A stretch of DNA of 35,867 nt from Actinomycetes bacterium (lineage in GTDB: Bacteria; Actinomycetota; Actinomycetes; Actinomycetales; Dermatophilaceae): contig JAJXUB010000012.1 of assembly GCA_021783215.1 (NCBI GenBank), forward strand, positions 1 to 35,867. The letters run 5' to 3'. Shown here piece after piece: positions 1 to 8,058 of the stretch. Below the pieces are notes generated by a model. The model was not told the DNA's origin, did no database searches, and worked only from the letters and a program-made list of their open reading frames with translations. Position 1 is the first letter of the stretch. Every line of letters begins with the position of its first letter. A program made the position numbers and the translations under genes.

Positions 1-480
1 GATCTTGCCGCCCTTGATGTCGGTGACGGCTTTGGCCGTGTCCATCGTCACCGTCCCCGTCTTCGGGTTCGGCATGAGACCGCGCGGGCCGAGGATCTTG
101 CCGAGCCGACCCACCTTGCCCATCATGTCCGGGGTCGCAACGACGGCGTCGAAGTCGAGCCATCCGCCGCTGATCTTCTCGATCATGTCGTCGCTCCCGA
201 CGTAGTCGGCGCCGGCCGCCTTCGCCGCCTCGGCCTTGTCGCCGCCGGCGATGACGAGGACGCGAGCGGTCTTGCCGGTGCCGTTGGGGAGGTTGACCGT
301 GCCACGGACCATCTGGTCCGCCTTGCGGGGGTCGACGCCGAGCCGGAACGCGACCTCGACGGTCTCGTCGTACTTCGCCTTGGCGTTGTCCTTGGCGAGG
401 CGGATCGCCTCGAGGGGCGCGTAGACCTTGCCGGCCTCGATCTTGTCGGCCGCGGCGCGGTAGCTCTTGCTGCGCTTCAT
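1..480 (-). CDS. rplA: 50S ribosomal protein L1 (3' end outside window)
   Basis: This is the N-terminal 160 codons of ribosomal protein L1, which forms the L1 stalk by 23S rRNA and represses its own operon in many bacteria. The start is ATG at 480 with an AGGAGA ribosome binding site a few bases upstream. The protein opens [14 protein letters not shown] and carries the family signatures [12 protein letters not shown] and [15 protein letters not shown]. It reads through the left edge, so about a third of the usual ~235 residues is missing. It is the last gene seen of the secE-nusG-rplK-rplA unit and lies 127 bases after rplK. Identification is by recognised family motifs and gene order. Confidence 0.97.
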   Translation of the reverse strand, partial: MKRSKSYRAAADKIEAGKVYAPLEAIRLAKDNAKAKYDETVEVAFRLGVDPRKADQMVRGTVNLPNGTGKTARVLVIAGGDKAEAAKAAGADYVGSDDMIEKISGGWLDFDAVVATPDMMGKVGRLGKILGPRGLMPNPKTGTVTMDTAKAVTDIKGGKI

Positions 481-560
481 GTGCGTTCTCCTGTGTCGTG
501 TCGTCGCGTCACGCGTGACGCGGTGGAGCTGTGGTGCGAGCCGAAGCGGGCTCTCCCACG

Positions 561-585
561 GCGGCATACGACGGTCGTATGCCGC
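561..585. repeat. Perfect inverted repeat between rplK and rplA
   Basis: GCGGCATACGAC at 561-572 and GTCGTATGCCGC at 574-585 are exact reverse complements around one base. In RNA this would form a hairpin of about 10 bp. It sits in the rplK-rplA spacer and is followed (minus strand) by no T-run, so it is not an obvious intrinsic terminator. It could be an RNA processing or attenuation element, or an L1 binding site. Both arms contain the GGCATAC heptamer that recurs in this window. Confidence 0.6.
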
Positions 586-607
586 GGGCGGGCGTGGTGC
601 CGCCAGG

Positions 608-1039
608 TCAGAGGTCGACGGTGACGCCCATCGAGCGGGCCGTGCCGGCGATGATCCGCATGGCCATCTCGATGTCGTTGGCGTTGAGGTCCTCCATCTT
701 GGTCTGGGCGATCTCCCGGACCTGGTCGGCCGTCAGGCGGGCGACCTTCGTCTTGTGGGGCTCGCCGGAGCCCTTCTGGATGCCGGCGGCCTTCTTGATG
801 AGCTCGGCGGCCGGCGGGGTCTTCGTGACGAAGGTGAAGGAACGGTCCTCGTAGACCGTGATCTCGACGGGGATGACGTTGCCACGCTGGGACTCCGTCG
901 CCGCGTTGTACGCCTTGACGAACTCCATGATGTTGACGCCGTGCTGGCCGAGGGCGGGGCCGACGGGGGGGGCGGGCGTCGCCGCGCCGGCCTGGATCTG
1001 CAGCTTGATGAAGCCGGAGACCTTCTTCTTCGGGGGCAT
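608..1039 (-). CDS. rplK: 50S ribosomal protein L11
   Basis: L11 binds the GTPase-associated region of 23S rRNA and is needed for the stringent response through RelA. The 143-residue length is typical. It starts [20 protein letters not shown] and contains the hallmark [17 protein letters not shown], then the C-terminal RNA-binding domain ending in [19 protein letters not shown] at 1039 has an AAGGA ribosome binding site about 7 bases upstream. It lies between nusG (73-base gap) and rplA, the normal bacterial order. Confidence 0.98.
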   Translation of the reverse strand: MPPKKKVSGFIKLQIQAGAATPAPPVGPALGQHGVNIMEFVKAYNAATESQRGNVIPVEITVYEDRSFTFVTKTPPAAELIKKAAGIQKGSGEPHKTKVARLTADQVREIAQTKMEDLNANDIEMAMRIIAGTARSMGVTVDL

Positions 1040-1112
1040 TGGATGTCCTTACCTCTTGTTGTGGGCCGACGCCGACGGGCGATGACCCGGTTGCGGGTGG
1101 GAGGTCGTCCGG

Positions 1113-2045
1113 TCAGAGCTTCGAGACCTGGCTGAACGACAGCTCGACCGGGGTCTCCCGGCCGAAGATGGAGACGAGCACCTTGAGCTTCTGGGTGTCG
1201 GGGTTGATCTCGGAGATGGTCGCCGGGAGGGTCTCGAACGGGCCCTCCATGACGGTGACGGACTCGCCGATCTCGAAGTCGACGAGGGTGGCCTGCTTGG
1301 CCGAGCCGCCCTGCGCCGCCGCTCCGCCCGCCCCGGCCGTGGCCGGCGCGCCGATCCCCGCGGGCTTGAGCATCGCGAAGACCTCGTCGAGGGTCAGCGG
1401 TACCGGCTGGTGGGCGTTGCCGACGAACCCGGTGACCCCGGGCGTATGCCGCACCGCCCCCCAGGACTCGTCGGTGAGGTCCATCCGGACGAGGACATAG
1501 CCGGGCATCCGGACGCGCCGGACGAGCTTCTTCTGGCCACCTTTGATCTCGGTGACCTCCTCCATGGGGACCTGCACCTCGAAGATGTAGTCCTCCATGT
1601 TCAGGCTGGTCATCCGGCTCTCGACGTTGGCCTTGACCCGGTTCTCGTAGCCGGCATAGGAGTGGATGACGTACCAGTCGCCGAACTTGCTCGCCAGGTC
1701 GTCCTTGAACGCCTGGACCGGGTCGACCTCGGGGAGGATGTCCCCGTCCTCGTCGACGGCGGGCGGCTCGTCGGCCGCCGGGGTCTCCTCGGCCGCCGGG
1801 GTCTCCTCGGCCGCCGGGGTCTCCTCGGCCGATGCGACGTCGACGGCGGCGGTGTCGTCGGCCACGGCGCCCCCGAAGGCCAGGGCGGCGTCGGACTCCC
1901 GGCGCGCGGTCAGCTCCTCGGCCGGAGTCACCTCCGCCTCCCCCACGGTGCCGCGGTCGGTGTCGAGGAGGACCTGGTCGACGACGAGCTCCTCCGGCGC
2001 GTTGTGCGGCGCCTCGGGCTCGTCGGACGTCCACTGGTCGGACAC
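1113..2045 (-). CDS. nusG: Transcription termination/antitermination protein NusG
   Basis: NusG binds RNA polymerase and couples transcription with Rho and the ribosome. The conserved part begins near residue 115 with an NGN domain ([20 protein letters not shown]) and ends with a KOW domain ([19 protein letters not shown]). I chose GTG 2045 (protein [10 protein letters not shown]) because AGGAAG lies about 8 bases upstream; the frame is open further but has no good ribosome binding site. The 310-residue product has a long acidic N-terminal extension, usual in actinobacteria, which includes three perfect copies of a six-residue unit (ETPAAE). The first three residues of the KOW-side linker are Gly/Ala-rich ([11 protein letters not shown]), an insertion in a loop. 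Confidence 0.97.
   Translation of the reverse strand: MSDQWTSDEPEAPHNAPEELVVDQVLLDTDRGTVGEAEVTPAEELTARRESDAALAFGGAVADDTAAVDVASAEETPAAEETPAAEETPAADEPPAVDEDGDILPEVDPVQAFKDDLASKFGDWYVIHSYAGYENRVKANVESRMTSLNMEDYIFEVQVPMEEVTEIKGGQKKLVRRVRMPGYVLVRMDLTDESWGAVRHTPGVTGFVGNAHQPVPLTLDEVFAMLKPAGIGAPATAGAGGAAAQGGSAKQATLVDFEIGESVTVMEGPFETLPATISEINPDTQKLKVLVSIFGRETPVELSFSQVSKL
1771..1824. repeat. Three perfect 18-bp tandem repeats in nusG
   Basis: TCGGCCGCCGGGGTCTCC occurs head to tail at 1771-1788, 1789-1806 and 1807-1824 with no mismatch. It encodes the repeated acidic unit of the NusG N-terminal extension, in frame. Exact identity, including third positions, suggests recent slippage and possible length variation between strains. 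Confidence 0.9.
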
Positions 2046-2091
2046 GTTTGCCTGCTTCCTGCTTGCTGGTCGGTGCGTTAGGGGGCCGCCG

Positions 2092-2358
2092 TCAGGCGAA
2101 GACCCAGGAGACAAGGTGGCTGAAGAGGAAGTCGAACCCGGAGACGACCGCCATGATGATCCCGACGAAGACGATGACGACGAGGGTGTAGTTCCACAGC
2201 TCCGACCGGGTCGGCCGGACCACCTTGCGCAGCTCGTCGAGGATCTGCCTGACGAAGAGACCGACGGAGGCGAAGAGCCGCGAGACCGCGCCACCCCGCG
2301 AGGCGTCCTTGCGCCCCGTCTGGCCCGACCCGCGAGGCCTGGCACCCACGTTCGTCAC
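2092..2358 (-). CDS. secE: Preprotein translocase subunit SecE
   Basis: SecE is the small essential clamp subunit of the SecYEG translocon in the inner membrane. This product has the short actinobacterial layout: a basic N-terminal tail, the conserved amphipathic segment [20 protein letters not shown], and one membrane span ([19 protein letters not shown]). GTG 2358 (88 residues, VTNVGARP) is preferred because GAGGAGG lies 8 bases upstream. GTG 2367 would touch the ribosome binding site directly. It precedes nusG by 46 bases and follows tRNA-Trp, the conserved order. Confidence 0.95.
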   Translation of the reverse strand: MTNVGARPRGSGQTGRKDASRGGAVSRLFASVGLFVRQILDELRKVVRPTRSELWNYTLVVIVFVGIIMAVVSGFDFLFSHLVSWVFA

Positions 2359-2446
2359 GTCACACACCTCCTCGAGCGAATAGTCGAGCCTTCGGCCCGG
2401 CCCGTACGGTCATGGCCGGCCGCAGCTCATGCGAGCCACGGCGACG

Positions 2447-2519
2447 CAGGGCAGGAGGGACTCGAACCCCCAACCGCCGGTTTTGGAGACCGGTGCTCTA
2501 CCAATTGAGCCACTGCCCT
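2447..2519 (-). tRNA. trpT: tRNA-Trp (CCA)
   Basis: On the minus strand the sequence starts AGGGCAGTGGCTCAATTGG, with a 7-bp acceptor stem (AGGGCAG/CTGCCCT), a D-loop with GGTAGAG, anticodon loop CTCCAAA (anticodon CCA), and T-arm GGGGGTTCGAGTCCCTC. The discriminator is G and the 3' CCA is not encoded. Placement just upstream of secE matches other actinobacteria. Confidence 0.97.
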
Positions 2520-2663
2520 GTGGAACGGCCCGTTTGGTGAGGTCGTTCCTGGCGGGATGCGGGCACGCCGAAGCATGGTGCAACTCCCACCGGCCGCTCA
2601 GCATACGGGAGGTTGCCGGGTGGGCGCGAACCGCGCCTCGGGCCGGGGCGCGTTGGTGGGACC

Positions 2664-4007
2664 ATGGACCGCGTGACCGCGACGACCGTGACCCCACTGG
2701 CCAGCCGAACCGAGGATGAGCTCCGGGCCTTCCACGCCGAGCAGCTCGCCGCCTACGAGGACCTCCGTGGTCGCGGCCTGCGTCTGGACCTCACCCGGGG
2801 CAAACCGTCCGTCGCCCAGCTCGCCCTGTCCGACGACCTGCTCCGCCTGCCCACGGGGCACACGGCGGCCGACGGCATCGACGTGCGCAACTACGGGGGG
2901 CTGGAGGGGCTGCGCGAGCTCCGGCAGATCTTCGCCGAGCTCCTCGGTGTCGACACCGACCAGATCATCGCCGGCGGTAACAGCAGCCTGAGCATCATGC
3001 ACGACTGCCTCGTCCACCTTCTCCTGCACGGGGGCGTCGACGGCGCCCAGCCGTGGTCCCGCGAGAACCCGGTCCGGTTCGTCTGCCCGGTCCCCGGGTA
3101 CGACCGGCACTTCACCATGCTCGCGTCCTACGGCATCGAGATGGTCACCGTCCCCATGCGCGGGGATGGCCCAGATGCGACCGCCGTCGCCGCGCTCGTC
3201 AAGGCCGACCCCTCCATCAAAGGCATGTGGCTCGTCCCCACGTATGCCAACCCGACGGGTGCGGTCTGCACCGAGGAGGTCGCCGCCCGGCTCGCCGCGA
3301 TGCCGACGGCCGCGCCCGACTTCAAGCTCTTCTGGGACAACGCCTACTCCGTCCACCACCTCACCGACGACGAGCCGAAGAGCGCGGACATCCTCTCTTT
3401 GTGCTCGGCGGCCGGCCACGCGAACCGCGCCCTCGTCTTCGCCTCGACGAGCAAGATCACGTATGCCGGTGCCGGCGTCGCCTTCCTCGCCGCGTCCGAG
3501 GACAACATCCGGTGGTACCTGCGCCACCAGCAGTTCGCCTCGATCGGGCCGGACAAGGTCAACCAGCTCCGTCACGCCGAGTTCTTCGGCGACGCCCAGG
3601 GCGTCCGGGACCACATGGCCAGGCACCGCGAGATCCTCGCGCCGAAGTTCGCCGCCGTCCAGGACGCCCTCGCGACACTGGAGGGGCTGGGCATCGCGGC
3701 GTGGTCGAACCCCGTCGGCGGCTACTTCGTCAACCTCGACGTCATGGACGGCACGGCGGGTCGGGTCGTCGAGCTCGCCAAGGGCGCCGGGATCGCCCTG
3801 ACACCCGCCGGTGCCTCCTTCCCCCACGGGGAGGACCCGCACGACCGGAACATCCGCCTCGCACCGAGCTTCCCCGTGCTCGAGGAGGTGGTGACCGCCA
3901 TGGCCGGCGTCGCGACGTGCGTCGCCCTCGCGGCCGTGGAGCGGCTCCTCGACGGATCCGCTGCGTCGGCATACGTGCCGGCCGTCGGCAATCCCGAAGG
4001 TGCGTGA
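2664..4007 (+). CDS. PLP-dependent class I/II aminotransferase (MocR/AspB-like)
   Basis: A 447-residue fold-type I PLP enzyme likely to be an amino acid aminotransferase (aspartate- or alanine-type). The start has the family signature LDLTRGKPSVAQL. The cofactor site is visible as DNAYSVHHLTDD (Asp/Tyr) and FASTSKITYAGAG (Schiff-base Lys). The C-terminal substrate Arg lies in IRLAPSFPVLEE. ATG 2664 is preferred over the longer frame because the upstream residues are not conserved in style; GGTGGG lies just before it. It resembles the aminotransferases that neighbour tRNA-Trp/secE in other actinobacteria (PF12897-like). Exact substrate cannot be read from sequence. Confidence 0.85.
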   Translation: MDRVTATTVTPLASRTEDELRAFHAEQLAAYEDLRGRGLRLDLTRGKPSVAQLALSDDLLRLPTGHTAADGIDVRNYGGLEGLRELRQIFAELLGVDTDQIIAGGNSSLSIMHDCLVHLLLHGGVDGAQPWSRENPVRFVCPVPGYDRHFTMLASYGIEMVTVPMRGDGPDATAVAALVKADPSIKGMWLVPTYANPTGAVCTEEVAARLAAMPTAAPDFKLFWDNAYSVHHLTDDEPKSADILSLCSAAGHANRALVFASTSKITYAGAGVAFLAASEDNIRWYLRHQQFASIGPDKVNQLRHAEFFGDAQGVRDHMARHREILAPKFAAVQDALATLEGLGIAAWSNPVGGYFVNLDVMDGTAGRVVELAKGAGIALTPAGASFPHGEDPHDRNIRLAPSFPVLEEVVTAMAGVATCVALAAVERLLDGSAASAYVPAVGNPEGA

Positions 4008-4052
4008 GGCGGAACCTCCTCGATGGCGGCGGTCCGGTCATAGAGTGAGGAC

Positions 4053-4469
4053 ATGTCGGAGCGGACCGAGAACATAGACGACGAGCTCGGCAGCTACAGC
4101 GTCGACGACGAGGACCAGCTGCAGGCCGACGACACTCTGATCTCCGACGGGGTCGACGACCCGCTCGACCGCGGGTACAGCCCGCCGGACCGTCCCCCGA
4201 CCGGCTGGGTCGAGAAGCCGAACACGCTCGACCAGCGCCTCCGCGAGGAGGAGGACGACCCCTACACCCGCGTCGGCAGCGACTCCGGCGAGACCGATGA
4301 CGACGGGGACGACGACTGGGAGGACCCCGAGGTCGGAGACGAGCGCGCCGGGCGCCTCGCGTCACCGGACGGGGACGACCAGGCCGACACGTTCGGCCGT
4401 GACGTGGGCGTCGACGGCGGGGCGGCCTCGGCCGAGGAGGCCGCCGTCCACGTCATCGGGGACGAGTGA
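4053..4469 (+). CDS. DUF5709 acidic protein
   Basis: A 138-residue, strongly acidic protein of unknown function, rich in Asp and Glu, resembling the actinobacterial DUF5709 family (core TLISDGVDDPLDRGYSPPD, then PNTLDQRLREEEDDP). No signal peptide or membrane span is seen, so it is probably cytosolic and partly disordered. A TAGAGT -10-like hexamer ends 6 bases before the ATG, so the mRNA may be leaderless, although GAGTGAGGAC could also act as a ribosome binding site. Its stop overlaps the GTG start of the next gene, so the two are probably co-translated. Confidence 0.8.
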   Translation: MSERTENIDDELGSYSVDDEDQLQADDTLISDGVDDPLDRGYSPPDRPPTGWVEKPNTLDQRLREEEDDPYTRVGSDSGETDDDGDDDWEDPEVGDERAGRLASPDGDDQADTFGRDVGVDGGAASAEEAAVHVIGDE

Positions 4470-5503
4470 GCGGTCGGCGCGACCTCACGGCACTTCCGAA
4501 GGCGCATCTGCACCTTCACTTCACGGGATCCGCGCGCGTCGAGACGGTCCGCGACCTCGCGGACCGACACGGCGTCCGCCTGCCTGACGCCTTCCTCGGC
4601 GAATGGCCGCCGGTCCTCTCGGCACGGGACGAGCGCGGCTGGTTCCGGTTCCAACGGCTGTACGACGCGGCACGCGGGTGTGTCCGCACCGAGGAGGATA
4701 TGCGCCGGATCGTCCGCGAGGCGGCGCAGGACGACGCCCGCGAAGGCTCGCGCCGGCTCGAGCTCCAGGTCGACCCGACGGCCTACGCCGCGAACGTCGG
4801 GGGGATCACGCCTGCCCTCGAGATCGTCCTCGACGAGGCACGCGCCGTCTCCGCCGCCGGTGCGACGTCCGTCGCGGTCATCGTCGCGGCGAGCCGGATC
4901 CGGCACCCGCTCGAGGCCCGTGCCCTCGCCCGTCTTGCCGCGCGCCATGCCGGCGAGGGCGCGGGCGCCGTCGTCGGGTTCGGGCTGTCCAACGACGAAC
5001 GGCGAGGGTCGACGCCCGAGTTCGCCCCGGCCTTCCGCATCGCCGCGGCGGCCGGTCTCGCGCTCGTCCCTCACGCGGGGGAGCTCCTCGGGCCGGCGGC
5101 CGTCGAGGAGACCGTCGCGTCGCTCGGGCCGGACCGGATCGGTCATGGGGTGCGCTCGGTCGAGGACCCCCGGGTGCTCGAGCTCGTCGCCCACGAGGGC
5201 ATCGCCCTCGAGGTCTGTCCGGGATCCAACGTCGCCCTCGGCGTTTTCGCCGAACCCCGGGACGTCCCCCTGCGGTCCATCATCGCGGCCGGGGTCGACG
5301 TCGCGCTCGGCGCCGACGACCCCCTCCTGTTCGGCACCCGGCTCGTCGACCAGTACGCGACGGCCCGCGACGTCCACCTGCTCGACGATGCCGCGCTCGC
5401 GGGGCTGGCCCGTGCCTCGTTCAGGGCGAGCCGTATGCCGGACACCGACTCGCGCGAGGCCATCGCCGCCGTCGACGCGTGGCTCGCGAGCGAGCCGGCG
5501 TGA
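4466..5503 (+). CDS. Adenosine deaminase-family hydrolase (HLHFTGS type)
   Basis: A 345-residue TIM-barrel amidohydrolase of the adenosine/AMP deaminase family. Visible metal and catalytic elements are H16/H18 in AHLHLHFTGS, HAGE with the general-acid Glu, GHGVRSVEDP, and LGADDPLLFGT at the end of the barrel. Classical ADA has HxHLDG; here Asp is replaced by Thr (T20), which in known ADA contacts the 5'-OH of the ribose. The substrate may therefore differ, though such proteins are usually annotated as adenosine deaminase. GTG 4466 overlaps the upstream stop by 4 bases (GTGA), pointing to translational coupling. Confidence 0.82.
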   Translation: MSGRRDLTALPKAHLHLHFTGSARVETVRDLADRHGVRLPDAFLGEWPPVLSARDERGWFRFQRLYDAARGCVRTEEDMRRIVREAAQDDAREGSRRLELQVDPTAYAANVGGITPALEIVLDEARAVSAAGATSVAVIVAASRIRHPLEARALARLAARHAGEGAGAVVGFGLSNDERRGSTPEFAPAFRIAAAAGLALVPHAGELLGPAAVEETVASLGPDRIGHGVRSVEDPRVLELVAHEGIALEVCPGSNVALGVFAEPRDVPLRSIIAAGVDVALGADDPLLFGTRLVDQYATARDVHLLDDAALAGLARASFRASRMPDTDSREAIAAVDAWLASEPA

Positions 5504-5518
5504 CCGGCATACGCGGGT

Positions 5519-6574
5519 CTAGAGCGCCAGCCCGACGAGCACGGGCTCGTTGACGAGCCGCACCCCGTAGGCCCGCTCGACGCCGTCCCGGACCTCCCGG
5601 GCCAGGCCGAGGACGTCCCCCGCGGTCGCACCGCCCCGGTTCGTCACGGCGAGGGTGTGCTTCGTCGAGAGGGAGACCGGGCCGGGGAGGCCGTGACCCT
5701 TCGCGAAACCGGCATGGTCGATCAGCCACGCCGCGGAGGTCTTCACCCGGCCGTCCGGCTCCGGCCAGCGCGGCACCTCGGGGGCCTTGGCGGCGAGCGC
5801 CGCGAACTCCTCGACCGACAGGACCGGGTTGGTGAAGAACGAGCCGCAGCTCCACGTGTCGTGGTCCGCGGGGTCGAGGACCATGCCGCGCTGCCGGCGC
5901 TGGGCGATGACGGCCGCGCGGGCGTCGGCGAGCGGGACCCGGGAGCCGAGCTCGACGCCCAGCCCCGACGCGAGCGCGGCGTACACGATGGGCCGGCACA
6001 CGTCGGCGACCTCGAGCTGGAAGACGACCTCGAGGACGACATAGCGGTCGGTGCCCTTGAGCCTGCTGCCGCGGTAGGCGAAGCCGCAGTCGGTGTTGGC
6101 CCACGTGCGGACGGCCTCGTCATGCCGGTCCCACACCCGCACCTGGGCGATCGTCTGGGCCACCTCCTGCCCGTAGGCCCCGACGTTCTGGATCGGTGTC
6201 GCCCCGGCGAGCCCGGGGATGCCGGACAGGGCCTCGACGCCGGCCCAGCCCTGCTCGACGGCATGCTCGACGAAACCGTCCCACGGCTCCCCCGCGGCGA
6301 CCCGGACCGTGGCCCCGCCGCAGTAGTCGGCCGACTCGACCCGGAGGCCGCGCGTCGCGACGCGGATGACCGTCCCGGCGAACCCGTCGTCGGCGACGAC
6401 GAGGTTGGACCCGCCCGCGACGACGAGGAGCGGCTCCCCTGCGTCGTCGACCTCGCGGACCGCGTCGACGAGCTCGTCCGTCGTCGTCACCGTGACGAGC
6501 CGGGCCGCCGGGCCGCCGACGCGCATCGTCGTCAGCGGCGCGAGGGGCACGCCGGTCTGCTCGGTCGTCGTCAC
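5519..6574 (-). CDS. murB: UDP-N-acetylmuramate dehydrogenase
   Basis: MurB reduces UDP-GlcNAc-enolpyruvate to UDP-MurNAc with NADPH and FAD in peptidoglycan synthesis (EC 1.3.1.98). The 351-residue protein has the FAD-binding N-terminal half (TTMRVGGPAARLVTV, VVAGGSNLVVADDGF, GIPGLAGATPIQNVGAYGQE), the catalytic Arg loop FAYRGSRLK, the catalytic Ser in CGSFFTNPVLS, and a C-terminal Glu in LVNEPVLVG. It is convergent with the deaminase gene (15-base gap) and follows the MaoC genes by 21 bases, so it is probably their co-transcript. Confidence 0.95.
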   Translation of the reverse strand: MTTTEQTGVPLAPLTTMRVGGPAARLVTVTTTDELVDAVREVDDAGEPLLVVAGGSNLVVADDGFAGTVIRVATRGLRVESADYCGGATVRVAAGEPWDGFVEHAVEQGWAGVEALSGIPGLAGATPIQNVGAYGQEVAQTIAQVRVWDRHDEAVRTWANTDCGFAYRGSRLKGTDRYVVLEVVFQLEVADVCRPIVYAALASGLGVELGSRVPLADARAAVIAQRRQRGMVLDPADHDTWSCGSFFTNPVLSVEEFAALAAKAPEVPRWPEPDGRVKTSAAWLIDHAGFAKGHGLPGPVSLSTKHTLAVTNRGGATAGDVLGLAREVRDGVERAYGVRLVNEPVLVGLAL

Positions 6575-6595
6575 GCGGGACGCACCCCCGGGCCG

Positions 6596-7018
6596 TCAGC
6601 CGAGCCGGACGACGGCTGTGCAGCGTCCGAGGACGTCCCGGCCGCCGGCGGTCGCCGTGACGGCGACCGTCGCCGTGCCCGCACCAGGGTCCATGTCGGT
6701 GACCTCGCCGGCGACGACGATCTCGCTGCCGGTCCGGGGAACGACGACCATGTTGGTGAAGCGGGTCCCGTACGCGACGATCCGCCCCGGGTCACCCGCC
6801 CACTCGGTGACGAGGGTGCCCGTGGCCCCCATCGTCCACATCCCGTGCGCGATGACGTCGGGCAGGCCGACCTGCCTGGCGAAGTCCTCGTTCTGGTGGA
6901 TCGGGTTGTCGTCGCCGGACGCGGCGGCATACGCGCGGAGGGTGTCCCGGCGAACGGGGATCGTCTTCGGGCCGAGCTTCTCCCCGACGGTGACATCGGC
7001 GACGCGGCGGACGGTCAT
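6596..7018 (-). CDS. hadB: MaoC-like (R)-3-hydroxyacyl-ACP dehydratase subunit B
   Basis: A 140-residue hotdog-fold protein with the hydratase 2 motif (AYAAASGDDNPIHQNEDFA, catalytic Asp/His) followed by HGMWTMGATGTLV. It is the catalytic partner of the preceding gene. In mycobacteria HadAB acts in the FAS-II dehydration step; this organism probably lacks mycolic acids, so the role here is uncertain. ATG 7018 is chosen over GTG 7024 because GGAGGGG lies 7 bases upstream. It begins right after the stop of the upstream subunit. Confidence 0.85.
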   Translation of the reverse strand: MTVRRVADVTVGEKLGPKTIPVRRDTLRAYAAASGDDNPIHQNEDFARQVGLPDVIAHGMWTMGATGTLVTEWAGDPGRIVAYGTRFTNMVVVPRTGSEIVVAGEVTDMDPGAGTATVAVTATAGGRDVLGRCTAVVRLG

Positions 7019-7020
7019 GG

Positions 7021-7467
7021 TCACTCCCCTCCCCGGATGACGATGGTCGAGACGGCGGTGCAGACCGCCTTGCCCTCGGCGTCGACCAGCTCCGTGCGGA
7101 CGTCGACCATCGCGTGAGCACCCGCCTGGCGGATCCCGTCGACCGTCGTCGTCCCCGTGATGTGGTCGCCGGCGGTGATGGGCCGGTGGTGGGTGAACCG
7201 CTGCTCGCCGTGGACGACGCGGGAGTAGTCGATCCCGGCCTCCGGGTCGCCGACATAGGCCCGTGAGCAGCGCTGCTCGATCGTCACCGCCATCGTCGGC
7301 GGGGCGATGACGTCGGGGTAGCCGGCAGCCCGGGCCGCCTTGGCATCGGTGTGGACGGGGTCGGTGGCGCCCACGGCGGCGGCGAAGGCCGCGATGGCGT
7401 CCGCGTCGACGACGTAGGGGCCGCTGGGGGGGTAGGTGCGCCCCACGAAGTCCGGGTTGACAGCCAT
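7021..7467 (-). CDS. hadA: MaoC N-terminal-domain dehydratase subunit A
   Basis: A 148-residue hotdog protein starting MAVNPDFVGRTYPP, a conserved opening in actinobacterial FAS1-like dehydratase subunits (HadA/HadC type). It lacks the catalytic D-H pair in canonical form, carrying instead ATDPVHTDAKAARA and PPTMAVTIEQRC, and probably forms a heterodimer with the next gene. ATG 7467 is preferred over 7476 because no ribosome binding site is present for either. A TAGAAT hexamer ends 7 bases before ATG 7467, so a leaderless mRNA fits. Order tRNA-Met, rpmG, hadA, hadB matches mycobacteria. Confidence 0.84.
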   Translation of the reverse strand: MAVNPDFVGRTYPPSGPYVVDADAIAAFAAAVGATDPVHTDAKAARAAGYPDVIAPPTMAVTIEQRCSRAYVGDPEAGIDYSRVVHGEQRFTHHRPITAGDHITGTTTVDGIRQAGAHAMVDVRTELVDAEGKAVCTAVSTIVIRGGE

Positions 7468-7473
7468 GGCGGC

Positions 7474-7479
7474 CATTCT
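7474..7479 (-). promoter_or_regulatory. Candidate -10 element for leaderless hadA
   Basis: TAGAAT on the minus strand, 7 bases before ATG 7467, places the transcription start at the initiation codon. No strong -35 is seen. Confidence 0.45.
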
Positions 7480-7545
7480 AGGAGTGGACATGCGACGGCC
7501 GCCGACCCCATCCGGGTGCGGCGGCCGATGCGGGTGAACCGGAGG

Positions 7546-7716
7546 TCAGCGGGTCTCGCGGTGGATCGTGTGGCGACGGTCGCGCGGGCAGTACTTCTTG
7601 ATCTCGAGCCGGTCGGGGTCGTTGCGGCGGTTCTTGACCGTGATGTAGTTGCGCTCCTTGCACTCCGTGCACGCAAGAGTGATCTTGGGACGGATTTCGG
7701 AGGACTTGCTGGCCAC
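7546..7716 (-). CDS. rpmG: 50S ribosomal protein L33
   Basis: A 56-residue L33 of the cysteine-containing type. It reads from GTG 7716 as [20 protein letters not shown], then [17 protein letters not shown] and [16 protein letters not shown] to a TGA. The CxxC at residues 16 and 19 and the third Cys in KYCPRD are as in the Bacillus L33 paralogues that use zinc. GTG is the start because the residues before it are unlike L33; an AGGTTG sequence lies a few bases upstream. It follows tRNA-Thr and tRNA-Met, as in other actinobacteria. Confidence 0.95.
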   Translation of the reverse strand: MASKSSEIRPKITLACTECKERNYITVKNRRNDPDRLEIKKYCPRDRRHTIHRETR

Positions 7717-7820
7717 GGGGCAACCTGCGCTTTCAACGAACGTCTGCTGTGGGAGCCGGGCGAGCCGGCCAACCTGCCTAGGGTACGCGAGGGCGGGCCG
7801 GAACCCGAAATCTCGCCGCG

Positions 7821-7894
7821 TAGCGGGAGCGGGGCTCGATCCCGCGACCTCACGATTATGAGTCGTGCGCTCTAACCAGCTGAGCTATCCCGCC
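7821..7894 (-). tRNA. tRNA-Met (CAT), elongator type
   Basis: The minus strand reads GGCGGGATAGCTCAGCTGG with anticodon arm CACGA-CTCATAA-TCGTG (anticodon CAT) and T-arm ending CGCGGGATCGAGCCCCGC. The acceptor stem is GGCGGGA/TCCCGCT with one G-T pair. The D-arm and lack of initiator features suggest elongator Met. A CAT tRNA-Ile2 cannot be excluded without identity-element scoring, but the position beside rpmG favours Met. Confidence 0.9.
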
Positions 7895-7915
7895 ATGGGC
7901 CGCCGAGGCGGCCAG

Positions 7916-7988
7916 AGCCTCCTGTCGGAATCGAACCGACGACCTTCTCCTTACCATGGAGACGCTCTGCCGACTGAGCTAAGGAGGC
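7916..7988 (-). tRNA. tRNA-Thr (GGT)
   Basis: The minus strand reads GCCTCCTTAGCTCAGTCGG, with anticodon arm TCTCC-ATGGTAA-GGAGA (anticodon GGT), T-arm GTCGGTTCGATTCCGAC and acceptor pair GCCTCCT/AGGAGGC. It lies 21 bases before tRNA-Met and is probably co-transcribed with it. Confidence 0.96.
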
Positions 7989-8058
7989 GTCGCGCCGCGG
8001 CTCAACGGGGCCGCGAGTGCGTCCGAGAGACTACACGTTGCGCCGCGCCTCGATGAAA

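Noticed and set aside
733-2034. Long minus-strand Arg-rich frame overlapping rplK and nusG
   Set aside because: It is a frame shadow of two certain genes, with Arg/Gly/Pro-rich composition and no motifs.
2613-2663. Upstream extension of the aminotransferase
   Set aside because: The added residues show no family similarity, and ATG 2664 is preceded by a purine-rich stretch.
5657-7117. Long plus-strand frame opposite murB and the MaoC genes
   Set aside because: Antisense to genes with clear motifs; its composition is that of GC-rich shadow sequence.
7821-7894. tRNA-Ile2 (CAT) instead of tRNA-Met
   Set aside because: Position next to rpmG and the overall D-arm favour elongator Met, though identity elements were not scored.
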